A stretch of DNA of 64,000 nucleotides from Favolaschia claudopus (Eukaryota; Basidiomycota; Agaricomycetes; Agaricales; Mycenaceae). Of the stretch, positions 41,906-52,857 are shown in pieces. The stretch spans positions 1,116,001 to 1,180,000 of the forward strand of contig JAWWNJ010000006.1 of assembly GCA_037176885.1 (NCBI GenBank), given 5' to 3'. Under the pieces are notes generated by a model. The model worked only from the letters and a program-made list of their open reading frames with translations. It searched no databases and was not told the DNA's origin. Every line of letters starts with the position of its first letter. Position 1 is the stretch's first letter. A program made the translations under genes and the position numbers.

Positions 41906-44900
41906 AATGAACGTCGAGAAATAGACTATCATGCCCAAGAAGGTCTGCAGCTGGGAAACTTTCGTGGGTCTTTCCAACTCCAGTATCGCTCTAACCTTTT
42001 CTTGATGGGTAGATAATCCTAAACGCGAGACTTTGTGCCCCAGGAGTAATATCGAGTCGTAAAACAGGTGACACTTCTTGGGGCTCAGAGTAATCCCTGC
42101 TTTCTCTATAGCTTCCAGCACCTTGTCCAAATGATCAATGTGTTCTTCGTACGACCTGGAATAAATGACGATGTCGTCAATATACACCAGACAGAACAAC
42201 CACAGGTACGGGGCCAATATCCCCTGCATCACTCTTTGAAAAATCGACGGTCCATTCCTTAGTCCAAAAGGCATCCTGCGAAACTGGAATAGTCCTCGGT
42301 GCGTCCGAAACGCCGTTTTCTCCACATCTTCCTCTTCGAATTCTAATTGCGTAAATCCAGCTAGCGCGTCCAAGGAGGACAAAACTTGTGCCCCTGATAC
42401 CGCGGCCAGGATTTCACTTTGACGAGGGATGGGGAACTCGTCTGGTATAGTAACTGCATTCAATTTTCTATAGTCCACACAAAATCTCGGTTTGCCGTTT
42501 CGATACGCAATTACGACCGGAGCGCTCCAAGGGCTGATCGAGGGCTCAATCACCCCTTGCTCGAACCACTTGTCCAGCTGTTCATCAATAACTTGTCTTT
42601 TGGCCGGCGAACTTCCGTACATCGGCACGGCGATGGGGACTTGACCATCTACTGTCCTGATGTGCACCCTGGAAGGGTGATGACCCAATCTTCCGTCGAA
42701 CCCGAAAGCGCCTACTCTTCTCTTCAACATATTCCATGCTGCCTCATGAAGGTGGGGAGGCAGCGAGCCCACGTCGATCAGTTCCTCCATTCTGGCTGAA
42801 TCCAGCACTTCGGGGTCCGGCATGGCAGCCGTCTTCGGTCCATATTCTTCCGACTCCTCCTCTGCATCTTCTGTCTCGGCAGCTCGTGCTGATCTTTCGT
42901 GTCTACATGGCCGGCAATATGGGCAATCGTCTTCGCTAACGTCCTGTCGATCGGGGTGACGGCAAGAACTTTGATTGCTTTTGTCGCCTCTACTGGATTC
43001 TACCTCCAAATTGACCTTCAGTATGGCCGCTATGGCGTCCGCTGAACGCTTGTACGCCTGTTTGGCTTCCTCGTTGATAGGTATGTCGAAGAAATTGTCC
43101 GGATCGCTCAGCTCAGCCACTATCTCCCCCTTTCTTATCATCCTCGGCTGGTCCGTAGGATTACAGATGGGGATGAAAGGATTCTTTGAAGATATTAGCA
43201 CGTTCGGTACGGCGAAGTAGGAGTCGTTCGCATTCGCTGACAGTCCTTTGTTGACCAGCCAGTCCCTTTCGTCTTCAAAATAACCCTCCAGCCGCACATT
43301 TTTGCATTCGTGCGGCTTAATTTTGTAATCTTCCGCCGCTCTGACTATTCTCTTATCTTCTCCGAACTTTCTCATCTTCCTCTTTCTTTTCACCAGCTTG
43401 GCGCGATGCTGTTTGTTCCTCAAGAACTTGCTATCCGACTTGTTTGACATCAAGATTCTTTTGAGCTCGGGTGTACGCGACACTTGCTGTGCCTTCACGG
43501 AGTATTTCCAATCCTGAAAGTGTACTCTAGTGCCGGTCTCGACATTCCTAGTGACCGCCAATTCGTAGTTCACTTGGAAATCTTCGCCCAATAGTATAGG
43601 AACACTCATTCCTGGTACCACATAAGCTTCCGCCTCGGCTTGTATTAGGGAACCGTCTTCGGCTAAAATATACAATTCCAACGTGACGTAGCCTTTGATT
43701 TCTGACTCTTCGTGAGTGAGCTGTACGAGCCTCATGGAAATCCCTTTCTTTATGGCGGGTCGAGGACTCAGGGAGTTGTACAATTCCTCTGAGATTAAGG
43801 TGACGTCCGCGCAAGTATCCAGTCTAAGGTCTATGCTCTCTCCCGAAGGGTTTCCCACAGAACCCTTCATGGACAATACGGACGTTCCCAAAGCTGATCT
43901 TCCAGGCTTTGTACGCCGCCTTTTGAAGAGCCTTACTGGAATCAAAGGCTCCGGCGGGGGAGCGGCAGATCCGCCGGGTTGTGAGTGTTTGTCTTTGGCT
44001 TTGATTTCCGTCGCCACGGCCGTCAGATGCACTTCCTTTACTTCGTACTCTGCATCGGACTCTTCGTCAGATTCTGGTTCCTCCCTGGCGCTCTCTGGTT
44101 CCACTCTCCCCTCATTCATCCAGAAATCAGTCATCTTACGACGGGCTTCTCTCTCTCTCCTGGAGATCGGCTCGAACTCCTCTTCTTCTGGGTCGTCCTC
44201 CATAGGCTCTATTATTCCTCCTCTTGAAGGTTTCGGTTTCGACTTCCACCACGCCGTTTCTTCCTCATCCGGCACCTCTTCCATCTCAACGCGCTTCCCG
44301 GTCTTACGCTCAGAAGTTCGCACTTCTTGAGCTGCCTCCTCAAAAAACGATCCTTCCAACGAGGCGAGGTCGTACTGCTGTTGAGCTATTGCCTGGTTTA
44401 TCAAGACGCTGAACAGGCTTTGATACATCGTCTCTTCCTCGGTGGGCTCCGATTTGCTCACAGCATTAGCAGACCTCTTGACGGTTTCTGAATAGACCAC
44501 ATAATTAGGACACTCTCGGTTCCAATGTTTCTCGCTGCCGCACAACCTGCAAGGCCCGGGAGGCGGTCTACCCAGTTTGGTTACCACATGGTCATTTTTC
44601 GGAAATGGATATCCTCCTGGCGGAGGAGAACGCTTCTTGCTCCTCAAGGTGGCGTAGACTTGTCTGAATACTTCGTCTTCCACTTTAGAGTCGCTAACTT
44701 GTTCTTCTCCTCTAGGCTCAGGTTCCATGTCGACCTCCATAGGTTCCGCTTCCATCGTATTATAGTGAGCTTGTCGCGTCGCCATCCTCGGTTTATCAGT
44801 TGCGATTCCCAGCGACTTTAAAGCGGCTCCTAGGTTGTCCAGCGTGAGTGCTTTGGTGTTGACATGCTCCGATCTATAAGCGCTAACCAACGCAGCTTCA

Positions 44901-47161
44901 TGCTCTACCACTCTGGAATACAAGGCCATGGTGGTGGTCACGTTCTCCAGAATCAAGATTGGTCCCCACGACACTGGAGCTTTCTCCATCACATAGTAAA
45001 CCTCAAGTGGTCCACCATCATCCGTCGCTACCAGCATCCTAGTCCACATTATACGTCGTCCGATATATGCTCGAGGTAATTCGTTTTCGTGGCCTCGCTG
45101 TCGGAACCGCTGACGTTCATACTCAGTGTTCATTTTGCGCTGCCACGTTCGTCCCAAGTAGTGTTCCTTAATGGCTTGCAAGTAAGTCAAATAATGTTGG
45201 CGCATGTATGCTTGCTGATTTCCCGGTAAGCCCGAGTACCAAACTTGTACCGGAGATCCTTCCTCCAATCTCATTCCTAACCACTGCCCTAACATCTCAG
45301 GTATCGTACCTCCCAACGCCGCTTTCTGCGAAACGTCCCAAAAATATTTCACAGCTGAATCGTGATCCCCGTCCCAGGTGGGTAAGTCTGCTAACTTAAG
45401 TTTCACGTCTATAGTTGGCGCTAACGGCACGATAGGCTGTCCAGGCGCGTTTCCATTAGGACCTCCTGGTGGGCCCGGGGGGCCAGGTGGTCCTGGAGGA
45501 CCAGGCGGCCCCGGTTGCCCAGGCTGTCCAGGTGGACCCGCAGGGCCAGGATATCCAGGGTTACCAGGTGGTCCCGGTGGTCCAGGCGGCCCGTTTCCAC
45601 CACCTCCTCCTCCGCCTCCTCCGCCTGATCCGCCGCCGTGCCCTCCAGGCCCGGACGGAGAACCTCCGTTACCGTTTCCGTTCCCTGGGTTTGACCCTCC
45701 AGGAGGATTCGGCGGCGTATTGCTAGGTGGAGGAGGAGCTACTCCTTTACCCTTTTCGCTGGATTGCGGCATCTGCGAAGAGCCGGTTATGACTATGACT
45801 GGGGGCGTTTCCGCCGCTTTACTAGTTCTCGGCGCGGGGTTATAGGACTCTTTAGGAGCGGAAGATGGATGACTGAAAGCAGGAGCTTCCTGCCGCAGAG
45901 TGGATGACGGTGGTGGCGCTTGAGAGGGAGTCGAATAGGAGGAGGGTAGGAAAGGAGACGGTTTCTCTTCAAACGGATTTGACGGTCTAGACTGTAAGGC
46001 GGGTCCCGCTTTCCTTTCCCCATTCTTGGGTCCCTCAGCACCCCACACTTGCTGAAATCTTTCTCCTACAGAACCCATGGGTCCGACCCCTAATCTCTTC
46101 AAGATGTTTGGCGCCGCTTCCTCAAGGTTCTCAAGACGTACGGGGGGTTGTTCGCCAGCTAGCCCTACCATGAACTGCGCTCCAGTTTTGAAGGGAGTAG
46201 ATGGCGCCATTAATGCGATATTAGGCTTGGGGTTAGCGATAGCCTCAGGTAATGGGTTAGGGCGGTCACTTCTGTTGAAAGGCGCTGAAACGGATTTGTT
46301 CCTATCCCACACTTCCTCTTCCTGTACTGACGAAAACGCCGCAGGCATGGACTTGTCCTGAGCAGAATACAAGCTTCCAAAGTCTTGATAATCGTATTTC
46401 GACGAGAGCGTTTGAATCTTAGCTGTTTCTTCAGCGTTAGGGTCCTCGTCCATCGACATCTCTTGACCCTCCTCGGCGGGCGAGGGCTCCGTCTCTCCTC
46501 GAGCGAACCTTAGAACCGTGTCCCAGCTTTCCGTCGTCACTCGTAACTTGTCCTTGAGAGTAGGGACTCCAGCGTTATGATGTGGGTAAGTGGCGACTAT
46601 GTGTCGGAGTCTCTGATCATTCGTTGATATGTCTTTTAGGTCCTGCATTAATTCTGTGCTCGTGGACGCCGGGGAGAGCGGTTCGGACGAATCGGGATTA
46701 TAGAATTCACCAGCGTACTTCCGCACGAAATCCCTCCCTAATCCTAAACGCTTTCTCATTATCTCCCATGCAGCGCTCAACTGCGTCAACGACCCACACC
46801 CTTGGAGAATAGGCGTCAAGCTGTCCTCCGGGTCAACGTGGAAATATCTCTTTCTCCCCGGGACTAACGCAGCCGATCTTTCTAGGAAATACTGCAATTC
46901 GGAGGCCACCCTATACACCTTCTCGCCGAACGAATCTGATAACGCAAATCGCGCCACCCCCGAAGCTCTGCGAGTCCCTCGGTCCGCTATATGAGCAGGC
47001 TTGAGGTCTTCGTACATAGAAAGGAGGTAAGCCGCCTGTTCTGTAGATTGTTGCGCGTCCTCCAAATTTGACGCGTCCTTCTCGAATTCCTGCAGCAACC
47101 GCAACATCCTGACTCCGTCCGGAGTGTCCCCCTGCTCTTCAATTTCCAACGGGAGACTCAT
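41717..47161 (-). CDS. gag-pol: Gag, protease and reverse transcriptase of chromovirus D (frame lost after about 41905)
   Basis: An 1814-codon frame starting MSLPLEIEEQ. Residues about 1-350 are helical. About 370-500 is Pro/Ser-rich. About 500-565 is a Gly-rich then G-P-P collagen-like tract. About 580-780 is the capsid-type domain (LPTWDGDHDSAVKYFW, YLTYLQAIKEHYLGRTW). The CCHC knuckle CRLCGSEKHWNREC is near 870. The protease is near 1110 with RLDTCADVTLI, where Cys replaces the usual Gly of DTG. A spacer domain ends PRMIRKGEIV. The RT includes KPRFCVDYRKLNAV near 1557 and LVYIDDIVIYS near 1660. Gag and pol are in one frame with no shift between them. The C-terminal 60 codons are out of frame. 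Confidence 0.82.
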   Translation of the reverse strand: MSLPLEIEEQGDTPDGVRMLRLLQEFEKDASNLEDAQQSTEQAAYLLSMYEDLKPAHIADRGTRRASGVARFALSDSFGEKVYRVASELQYFLERSAALVPGRKRYFHVDPEDSLTPILQGCGSLTQLSAAWEIMRKRLGLGRDFVRKYAGEFYNPDSSEPLSPASTSTELMQDLKDISTNDQRLRHIVATYPHHNAGVPTLKDKLRVTTESWDTVLRFARGETEPSPAEEGQEMSMDEDPNAEETAKIQTLSSKYDYQDFGSLYSAQDKSMPAAFSSVQEEEVWDRNKSVSAPFNRSDRPNPLPEAIANPKPNIALMAPSTPFKTGAQFMVGLAGEQPPVRLENLEEAAPNILKRLGVGPMGSVGERFQQVWGAEGPKNGERKAGPALQSRPSNPFEEKPSPFLPSSYSTPSQAPPPSSTLRQEAPAFSHPSSAPKESYNPAPRTSKAAETPPVIVITGSSQMPQSSEKGKGVAPPPPSNTPPNPPGGSNPGNGNGNGGSPSGPGGHGGGSGGGGGGGGGGNGPPGPPGPPGNPGYPGPAGPPGQPGQPGPPGPPGPPGPPGPPGGPNGNAPGQPIVPLAPTIDVKLKLADLPTWDGDHDSAVKYFWDVSQKAALGGTIPEMLGQWLGMRLEEGSPVQVWYSGLPGNQQAYMRQHYLTYLQAIKEHYLGRTWQRKMNTEYERQRFRQRGHENELPRAYIGRRIMWTRMLVATDDGGPLEVYYVMEKAPVSWGPILILENVTTTMALYSRVVEHEAALVSAYRSEHVNTKALTLDNLGAALKSLGIATDKPRMATRQAHYNTMEAEPMEVDMEPEPRGEEQVSDSKVEDEVFRQVYATLRSKKRSPPPGGYPFPKNDHVVTKLGRPPPGPCRLCGSEKHWNRECPNYVVYSETVKRSANAVSKSEPTEEETMYQSLFSVLINQAIAQQQYDLASLEGSFFEEAAQEVRTSERKTGKRVEMEEVPDEEETAWWKSKPKPSRGGIIEPMEDDPEEEEFEPISRREREARRKMTDFWMNEGRVEPESAREEPESDEESDAEYEVKEVHLTAVATEIKAKDKHSQPGGSAAPPPEPLIPVRLFKRRRTKPGRSALGTSVLSMKGSVGNPSGESIDLRLDTCADVTLISEELYNSLSPRPAIKKGISMRLVQLTHEESEIKGYVTLELYILAEDGSLIQAEAEAYVVPGMSVPILLGEDFQVNYELAVTRNVETGTRVHFQDWKYSVKAQQVSRTPELKRILMSNKSDSKFLRNKQHRAKLVKRKRKMRKFGEDKRIVRAAEDYKIKPHECKNVRLEGYFEDERDWLVNKGLSANANDSYFAVPNVLISSKNPFIPICNPTDQPRMIRKGEIVAELSDPDNFFDIPINEEAKQAYKRSADAIAAILKVNLEVESSRGDKSNQSSCRHPDRQDVSEDDCPYCRPCRHERSARAAETEDAEEESEEYGPKTAAMPDPEVLDSARMEELIDVGSLPPHLHEAAWNMLKRRVGAFGFDGRLGHHPSRVHIRTVDGQVPIAVPMYGSSPAKRQVIDEQLDKWFEQGVIEPSISPWSAPVVIAYRNGKPRFCVDYRKLNAVTIPDEFPIPRQSEILAAVSGAQVLSSLDALAGFTQLEFEEEDVEKTAFRTHRGLFQFRRMPFGLRNGPSIFQRVMQGILAPYLWLFCLVYIDDIVIYSRSYEEHIDHLDKVLEAIEKAGITLSPKKCHLFYDSILLLGHKVSRLGLSTHQEKVRAILELERPTKVSQLQTFLGMIVYFSTFIPSTRTSAALCSTYSERIVSGSGGEKKSMRSERRSSLSKLLLCWDIPWKEGPTGCIQTPQTKR
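45466..45650 (-). repeat. collagen-like Gly-Pro-Pro tract within Gag of D
   Basis: On the minus strand a poly-Gly run is followed by about fourteen Gly-X-Y triplets, mostly GPP with GNP, GYP, GPA and GQP. The DNA is a GGN/CCN-rich microrepeat that makes the opposite strand open too. Confidence 0.8.
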
Positions 47162-48770
47162 CTCGTTAGCCTGTTGGACCTTTCCGGGAGATTCGGCGCG
47201 GCGCTCGCTTGAATCGATGAATGGGGTGGATCGCCACGAGGCGGCCTCGTCCGCGCGTGAACCTCGTGTTTTGGCGAAAGACTTCCTGCTGCGACGGCGA
47301 GAGGTCGGATTATCCTCAGATGAGGATGTGGAACGGGAGGGGAGTTGGAGTCGGTCGCCAGAGGAAACCGAAGACAGTTTGGAAAGTAAGTGATCTCACC
47401 AGCTAGAGTTTCCGCGTTCCCAATGTGTCCACCTTTGTAGGACCTTGCGGACCAACAAATATTAGCGGGACGCGGAGGGAGCTCTTAGCGAGTGAGTAGT
47501 GATTATTGGTTGAGGAGGTGAGCGTCCGAATGGTGTTCAGCGAGGGACTCGAGCGTAACAGATCTCTGTAGGCTCTATCCCAGAACCCCCAAGATCTCTT
47601 TAGGGGTTGCTGACTAGATCTGTAGAAGGTAAGTACCTCTTAACTATTCCTTACCAAATATCTAGCCTCAATCCTAGGTGCTTAATGACACCTTCGGACC
47701 CTTAGGCGCATGATATGGTGTAATAGTGTTAACATTAATACAATATAACACAGTAATAGCTGGCAGCAGTATTTCAATGTGCACAGTAATTGCTGGCCAG
47801 TAAGAGGCGCAACAATGCAATGTTGTTGTAGAGCTGTCATTTAATCCCTTTTTAGGACAAGATCACCTCATCATCAGATATATCACTGTTGATGCTGTCT
47901 TGATGCATCATTTCCCTTCATTTCTCCCTCCCAAATGATCCCATCGCTTCAACTTGCAAGCGGCTCTCCATTTGGAATTGAAGGGCATCACTCCCGCCAA
48001 TTTCCGTGATCCCTACAGTTCCCGAATGCTTCCGGGGGCATAGCGGATTCTTCCGCCCTATTTAGATTCTTGCTTTGCTTGGCTACCACCTTTATACCAA
48101 ACATTGCTGCCCTATGGCTTCCGCCTCGGAAAATCCACATACAGCAGTACTAGGCAACAGTATAAAGTACTCCAGCCTCTCCAAGTCTCTCTCCTTACTT
48201 CTGGCTCACCTCAAATGAATTAAATAGCACAATTTTATAATTGATCGCATCAAGTCCACCTTGCCCTCATTTTGCCGGCAATTTTCTGTGCAGGGCGTGG
48301 ACGCGCCCTGAATAGAGTGTCACAGCAGTGTCTCCTACACGAATTGCCGCCTTCAGCCTTTCATTCCAACCTGAACGTTGAAAGCGAGCATCAGTATTAA
48401 ATATATTTAATTTTCCACACTCCGATCCGCGGAAGCAAATGCTACATTCACACCCTTGACACCTCGCCGATCAGCCACGTGCCCACGCAATCTTTCACAC
48501 CAAGTCCACCACTTCACCCCAACGCGCGGGTCGCGTCCTCCACACTCTTTCCTTCACTCTCTTTCTCAGTCTGTCCTTTGACGCTTCCGTCCCCGGCTCC
48601 CTCTATCGTTGGATTGTTAGCAGCTGCAACAGTGTTGTCAGAAATCACCTCACCGCTCTCCGTTTTGCGCGCCACGCGTCGCAGCAGCTTTCCTCTTTCC
48701 CAGAGCATTGGCGCCTCTATTCCTGTTATGCCGAGCCGTCAGGTACGCGTATTTCGCAAGTGAAAAACCT
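47162..48770. other. non-coding, 5' side of element D to module copy II
   Basis: No gene seen. It should hold the D leader and 5' LTR. A TGTTACGCTCG start on the minus strand at 47560 is a weak candidate. An AGATCT-containing inverted pair lies near 47569 and 47617. From about 47700 to 48470 the DNA is AT-rich. CAGTAATAGCTGGC and CAGTAATTGCTGGC form a short direct repeat near 47752 and 47784. Confidence 0.35.
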
Positions 48771-51088
48771 TTACTCTTTGCCGACCGTGCTTCCGCTCTG
48801 TAGAAGTAATTGGTCGAAGACCCATGTCACGTCCTCGACTGCAAGTGCCCATGTCATACGATCCAAAACTGTCATCGACTCTGCCGTCTCTCCCCACCAC
48901 AGCAGCGTCGCCATGACCTGCAGCAGCCCGTTTCGCCCATGCAGCCGCATCATCGCACTCCAATCTAATCCTGTAGGTCGTAACAGAGTCCCCCGTTCCT
49001 TCGGCTGTATCGCGGTCCACCACCCCCACCATTCATCGATGAAGGTGTCCTTCATGCCCTCCGCTCCAAGCGTCCCAAGGCTTTGTTGGACCTCCCACTT
49101 TCGCGCTCTCGCCAGCCACCGTCGGACGATATCCGGTCTCGACTCGGTGGTTATCAGCCCACCCTCGCTATAGCCACATTTCTTCTCAAAATCGAAGTAC
49201 CGCCCCACGCATGCTCCCCACTCCTTCCCACCATAGTCCTTAAGACGCTCAAAAGCGCCGAACGCGCGAACCAGCTCCTCCGACCATCGCCCCCGATCTT
49301 TCCGCTTCCACAGCCGGGCAATGGCCAACGCCTCAGCGCTTTCCTCCCCCGCTCCACCGTTCTCTTCCCCCGCTCCACTGTTCTCTCCTCCTGCTCCACC
49401 GTTCTCTCCTCCCGCTCCGCCGCCGTCTCGATCGCCCTCGTTGTGACTGGGGTCGTCGGGATGACCATTGTCGCCCCCATTCTCTCGCCGTTCCACGCCT
49501 TCAACGCTCCCCGCACTCCCAGCGTCAGGCTCTCTGGCTCCTTCGCCTGCGGGGTTGCCAGTCGATGGAGGGTCAAGGGGAATCTGTTCACCATCAGCCG
49601 GCGGGGCCTGTCCGCTAGCGGATGCACCCGAGGCCACGGCGCTTGGCGCTGCGGGGGGTTCATCAGACGCGGGACCTGGTGCGGTGGGATCTGAAGTGCG
49701 CGTGGTCGTCGTGTTCCGGCGTCGCACTGGTCCTGCTTGTGCATTCGTCCTGCGTGCCTCGCAGTCTGCATCCGCTATCATAATGATCTTCAGTAACGCA
49801 GCATCAGCAAATTACAGCAAGACTTACTGAAAACATGATGAGCGAAGTCCACCATCGAAGATTCCATTGCCGAAAATCCCTGAGGGTCATGACGAGGCCA
49901 GTCGTTCGCGACCAGACTCCTTGTCTTTCCCGCGTGAATGCTCCGCATTTCAATGTGGCCGTTACGATCGCCAATGGGCCCCGCCATCAGCAACGACACA
50001 CACATCCCGTAGCGCTCGGCGATGCTGTCAACGAACGGCTGTAGGTAGTGCGCTGCGGTTTTCAGAGACCTTGAGTAAATGTAAGTGCGAATCCTTAAGA
50101 ATATCTTTAATGACACTTACGCGCTATACTCCTCAGCTGATCTCGATGGTCCATCCGTGTTCGCGTCTTTCCAAGCTTTGACGGCGGCCGCATGGTGCCG
50201 CTCCAGCGCCTGCAGCGTCTCTTCCTGGAAGACTGTGCTTTCCGAATCCCAACATTCCTTGGTGACTTCGTTTTGCACCTTCACGGCATGCGGGGCCGTC
50301 TTGCCCGATAGCTCAGCGAGTCGCTGAAGCGTTTGGAGGCGCGACTCCACGTGCGACTTGATGCGGGTCTCATAATTCTGCGTCGAATAGAAGTGGAGGA
50401 CTTGCGGCTTGCGCGGTGCATTCCCAGCCACGTTCCCGAGCGGCGCGAAGAGCCCGGTGAACGCGGCTTTGTCTTCCTTCAGCAGATTTGTGTACTGGCT
50501 CCGGTACCAGCCGCCGAGTCGCTGGGGTCTCGTCAGCGATACACTCCCTCAGCCAAACAGCTTCGAGACACACACCTCCTTCATCTTTTCATGATACTCC
50601 TGCCGGCGCGCAGTCTCAGCGGCCGACAATTTCGCGTTCACGACATGGTCTGCCAGCCAGTCGGGCGGGTCCGCGACGTCGACTTCAAAATCTTCCTCTT
50701 CCCCCAGATCGTATCCGTATTTCCAGGTAAACAACTTGGCCATCTTCCTGTAGAAATCCCCGGTCGTGTTGTTCGCCACAGCGCGGAGCCAGTCTTCCTT
50801 CCGCGACGCAAAGAATTGCAGCTTCGTGCCCCAGATCCAGCCCGGCTTCCCAGGTTTTTTCAAGGGCTCACCCTTCCGGCGACGTACATATGTCGACTTC
50901 TCGCGTGTCACGACCGCAGGACGCGGGGGTGGAACATACAAATCCCCGGTCTTGGACACGATAGCGGTTGGGGGCGTAGACTCGATTGGGTCACCTCCTG
51001 GGACAGGAGTTTCGGGCTCGACACCGTCCGTGGGGCGGAGTATGTCGGCACGGTCGCTAGTATTGACGGTGGGGGTTTCAGCACTCAT
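48771..51088 (-). CDS. conserved mushroom hypothetical protein, module gene M1, copy II
   Basis: Four exons in phase: 50576-51088, 50121-50521, about 49826-50069, and about 49758 down to 48771. Introns include 50522-50575 and 50070-50120. The product starts MSAETPTVNTSD. It has an N-terminal block GKPGWIWGTKLQFFASRKED ending GYDL, a middle block (EVTKECWDSES, SAEEYSASLKTAAHYLQPFV, CVSLLMAGPIGDRNG), a glycine/glutamate repeat (GGAGGEN, GAGEEN), and a C-terminal block (FIDEWWGWWTAIQP, MMRLHGRNGLLQVMATLLWW, AVEDVTWVFDQLL). It is paralogous to 11911-14654 and this copy seems intact. It is a recurrent but functionally uncharacterised family as far as I know. It lies 170 bases downstream of M2 copy II on the same strand. 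Confidence 0.75.
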
Positions 51089-51258
51089 GACGATGTGAAG
51101 ATGTGAGTTAGGGACGCGCAGAGGTATAGGGCACAAACAACGCGTAAAGCTTGGCACGTGCTTTGTCTTCCCCAAAAACAGCCGTTTTACTCATTCAGTT
51201 ACCGCAGACAGAGCAAGAGATGTTGTATAAACTAATAGTCAAGTAATCCAATTCATAT

Positions 51259-52047
51259 TTAACCCTCCGCGTATTCCAGCGCCGCCTCAAAGTCCACCGT
51301 AGACAACAATTGAGGCTGATGCCCCCCTGCGAGCAGAGTGTCGAATTTCCACCTCGCTGAGCTTCTGCGAAACAAATCATTTATTCAGATAGTTTCCCAG
51401 CATATCAGTAATGGCATACCGCGTGCTGAATACCTCTCCTCCCCCAAAAATTGCGTAATACCGACGTTGGAGGGCAGCTGTGTGTACAGGAGGCGGAGGT
51501 GTCGCAGCTATGGAACCCCCGGGTGCTGAAAGGGAGCGGGTATGAGTGGAGGGGCTGGGGGAGGGGGGGGATGATGCACCGGCGCTGGAGATCGAGGTGG
51601 GGCTGCTGAGGCTCGAGGTACCTGCACTCATCGGCGGCGCCGCTATTTCTGGCACTGCTCGGCTCGCGGACGGAGTGGGGAGTGCTGAAGGTGCGGGGGG
51701 GTGGGGATGCACTCCCAAAGAGCAGTGCCTCTGCCACTCCTCCTTGCATGCGGCATAGGACTGGTGCCGTTTGTGCGCGCTATTGGGGAAGCCCGACACC
51801 ATGGATTGCGCTACCGTCCTGCGCTGTTTCAGTCTTTCCTTCAATACATCAAGCACGGAAACGTCACTCACCAGGATTTCCAGATGCCGACCTTTCGTCC
51901 GCGAGTCACCAAGTAAAAGTCATTCCCCCCTGCCTCGTCATAATGAGTTGGTGGAAGACACCAATGGTGAGGGTCGTGCCCCTCGGTGACCGTATCGGCC
52001 ACCATCTCCTGTGAAGACATGTTGACCGGCGGCAGGGTTTGTGACAT
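51259..52047 (-). CDS. RNase H1 N-terminal (viroplasmin/HBD) domain protein, module gene M2, copy II
   Basis: Three exons. Exon 1 (51872-52047) starts MSQTLPPVNMSS. Intron 51819-51871 (GTGAGT..GCAG) joins FYLVTRGRKVGIWKS to WTVAQSMVSGFPN, forming the RNase H1 N-terminal fold (Y-x-V-x-x-G-R..G-I-x-x-W..V-x-G-F-P..H-K-x-Y). A Pro/Ser linker and a second block (RRYYAIFGGGEVFSTR) follow. A second intron ends TTTCGCAG, and the last exon ends DFEAALEYAEG-stop at 51259. The family binds RNA:DNA hybrids or dsRNA. No RNase H catalytic residues follow, so the protein is probably a binder and not a nuclease. It is intact, whereas copy I carries a transposon in the equivalent last intron. Confidence 0.78.
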
Positions 52048-52152
52048 GGTCAAGCGAGATTGAGGGAGGAGCAAGGCGAATGAGAAAGGAACGCAAGCCC
52101 AAGACCACTGTGACATGTCACATCCCTTTTTACCTTCCCCTCACCGCTCTGC
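52048..52152. promoter_or_regulatory. divergent promoter between M2 and M3, copy II
   Basis: 105 bases separate the opposing start codons at 52047 and 52153. In copy I the divergent partner of M3 is M1 instead, so the gene order has been rearranged between copies. Confidence 0.4.
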
Positions 52153-52774
52153 ATGACCCGCAGACACCGCAGACCCATTCTCCCGCCCCTCAGAGAGTAC
52201 GACTCTCAGCGGGACCAACGTCTTCCCTTTCACCCCCTTGGCAGAGGCAGACGCACGGCTGGATTCGGTCGTCACCCCTTCTCTGAGGACGCCTCAGTCC
52301 TCATCCCATACCTGCCTTGGGGCACGATCGGGGGAGAAGCCTTGAGTGAGACGCAGACCTCGCTCACCGCTTACCGCGCTGCCTTTCCCGATCCTCAAGA
52401 TGAATCGCCGCTGTGCCTCGACGCGCGGACGCTTGTGCGCGCCCAGCTCGGTAAGTGCACATCCCACCGCCTCCACTCGCCAATCTAAAGTATTCCTTCT
52501 AGCCGCTACCTTCGGCATTGCTCTCCGTCGCCAGCTCATTGAAGACCACCTCCTCCTCCCTGGAATTGTGTTCGCTCGCGCCGTGGAGGAGTTGCAGGAG
52601 GATGAATTTGTCGTGGCATGGACAGACGCCGAAGTCCTGCCACCGCCCTGGGCCACTTGGGGCAATGGTAATACTGGCAGTGGGTGGGGGTGGGGTAGTG
52701 AGGATGGACCTTGGGGACCGGGAGCTTGGGGCGAGGCTGATATTGGCGATGGGTGGGGAGGGGCCCAGAATTGA
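52153..52774 (+). CDS. Gly/Trp-rich tailed hypothetical protein, module gene M3, copy II
   Basis: Exons 52153-52450 and 52503-52774 flank a 52-nt intron (GTAAGT..TTCTAG), giving VRAQLAATFGIALRRQLI across the join. The N-terminal part (MTRRHRRPILPP) is basic and Pro-rich. The C-terminal third is a tail of W-G, G-S-G-W, G-P-G-A-W-G-type repeats ending GGAQN. The tail resembles that of the copy at 14731. The N-terminal halves are not clearly alike. Function unknown. Confidence 0.6.
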
Positions 52775-52857
52775 CAATGTCTGACTGTTAATGGACTTTT
52801 TCTGTCGTCTCTTTCTTATTTGCGCTCTCCGATTGCTTCAACAATTGTATTATATAT

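Larger units (their letters stand above)
36590..47161 (-). mobile_element. Ty3/gypsy chromovirus D, Gag-Pol plus ORF3, 3' end lost
   Basis: Order on the minus strand: Gag with collagen-like tract, zinc knuckle, protease, RT, RNase H, integrase, chromodomain, spacer, ORF3. Two single-base frame changes break pol. The 3' LTR is missing because region C begins inside ORF3. A 5' LTR above 47161 could not be delimited. Confidence 0.75.

Noticed and set aside
45378..45845. 155-codon plus-strand ORF rich in GPGG and PPPPP
   Set aside because: It is the antisense image of the collagen-like Gag tract of element D. Repeats without stops open both strands.
47436..47560. 5' LTR of element D starting TGTTACG on the minus strand
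   Set aside because: No second copy is available for comparison, the length would be only about 125 bases, and the primer site is unclear.
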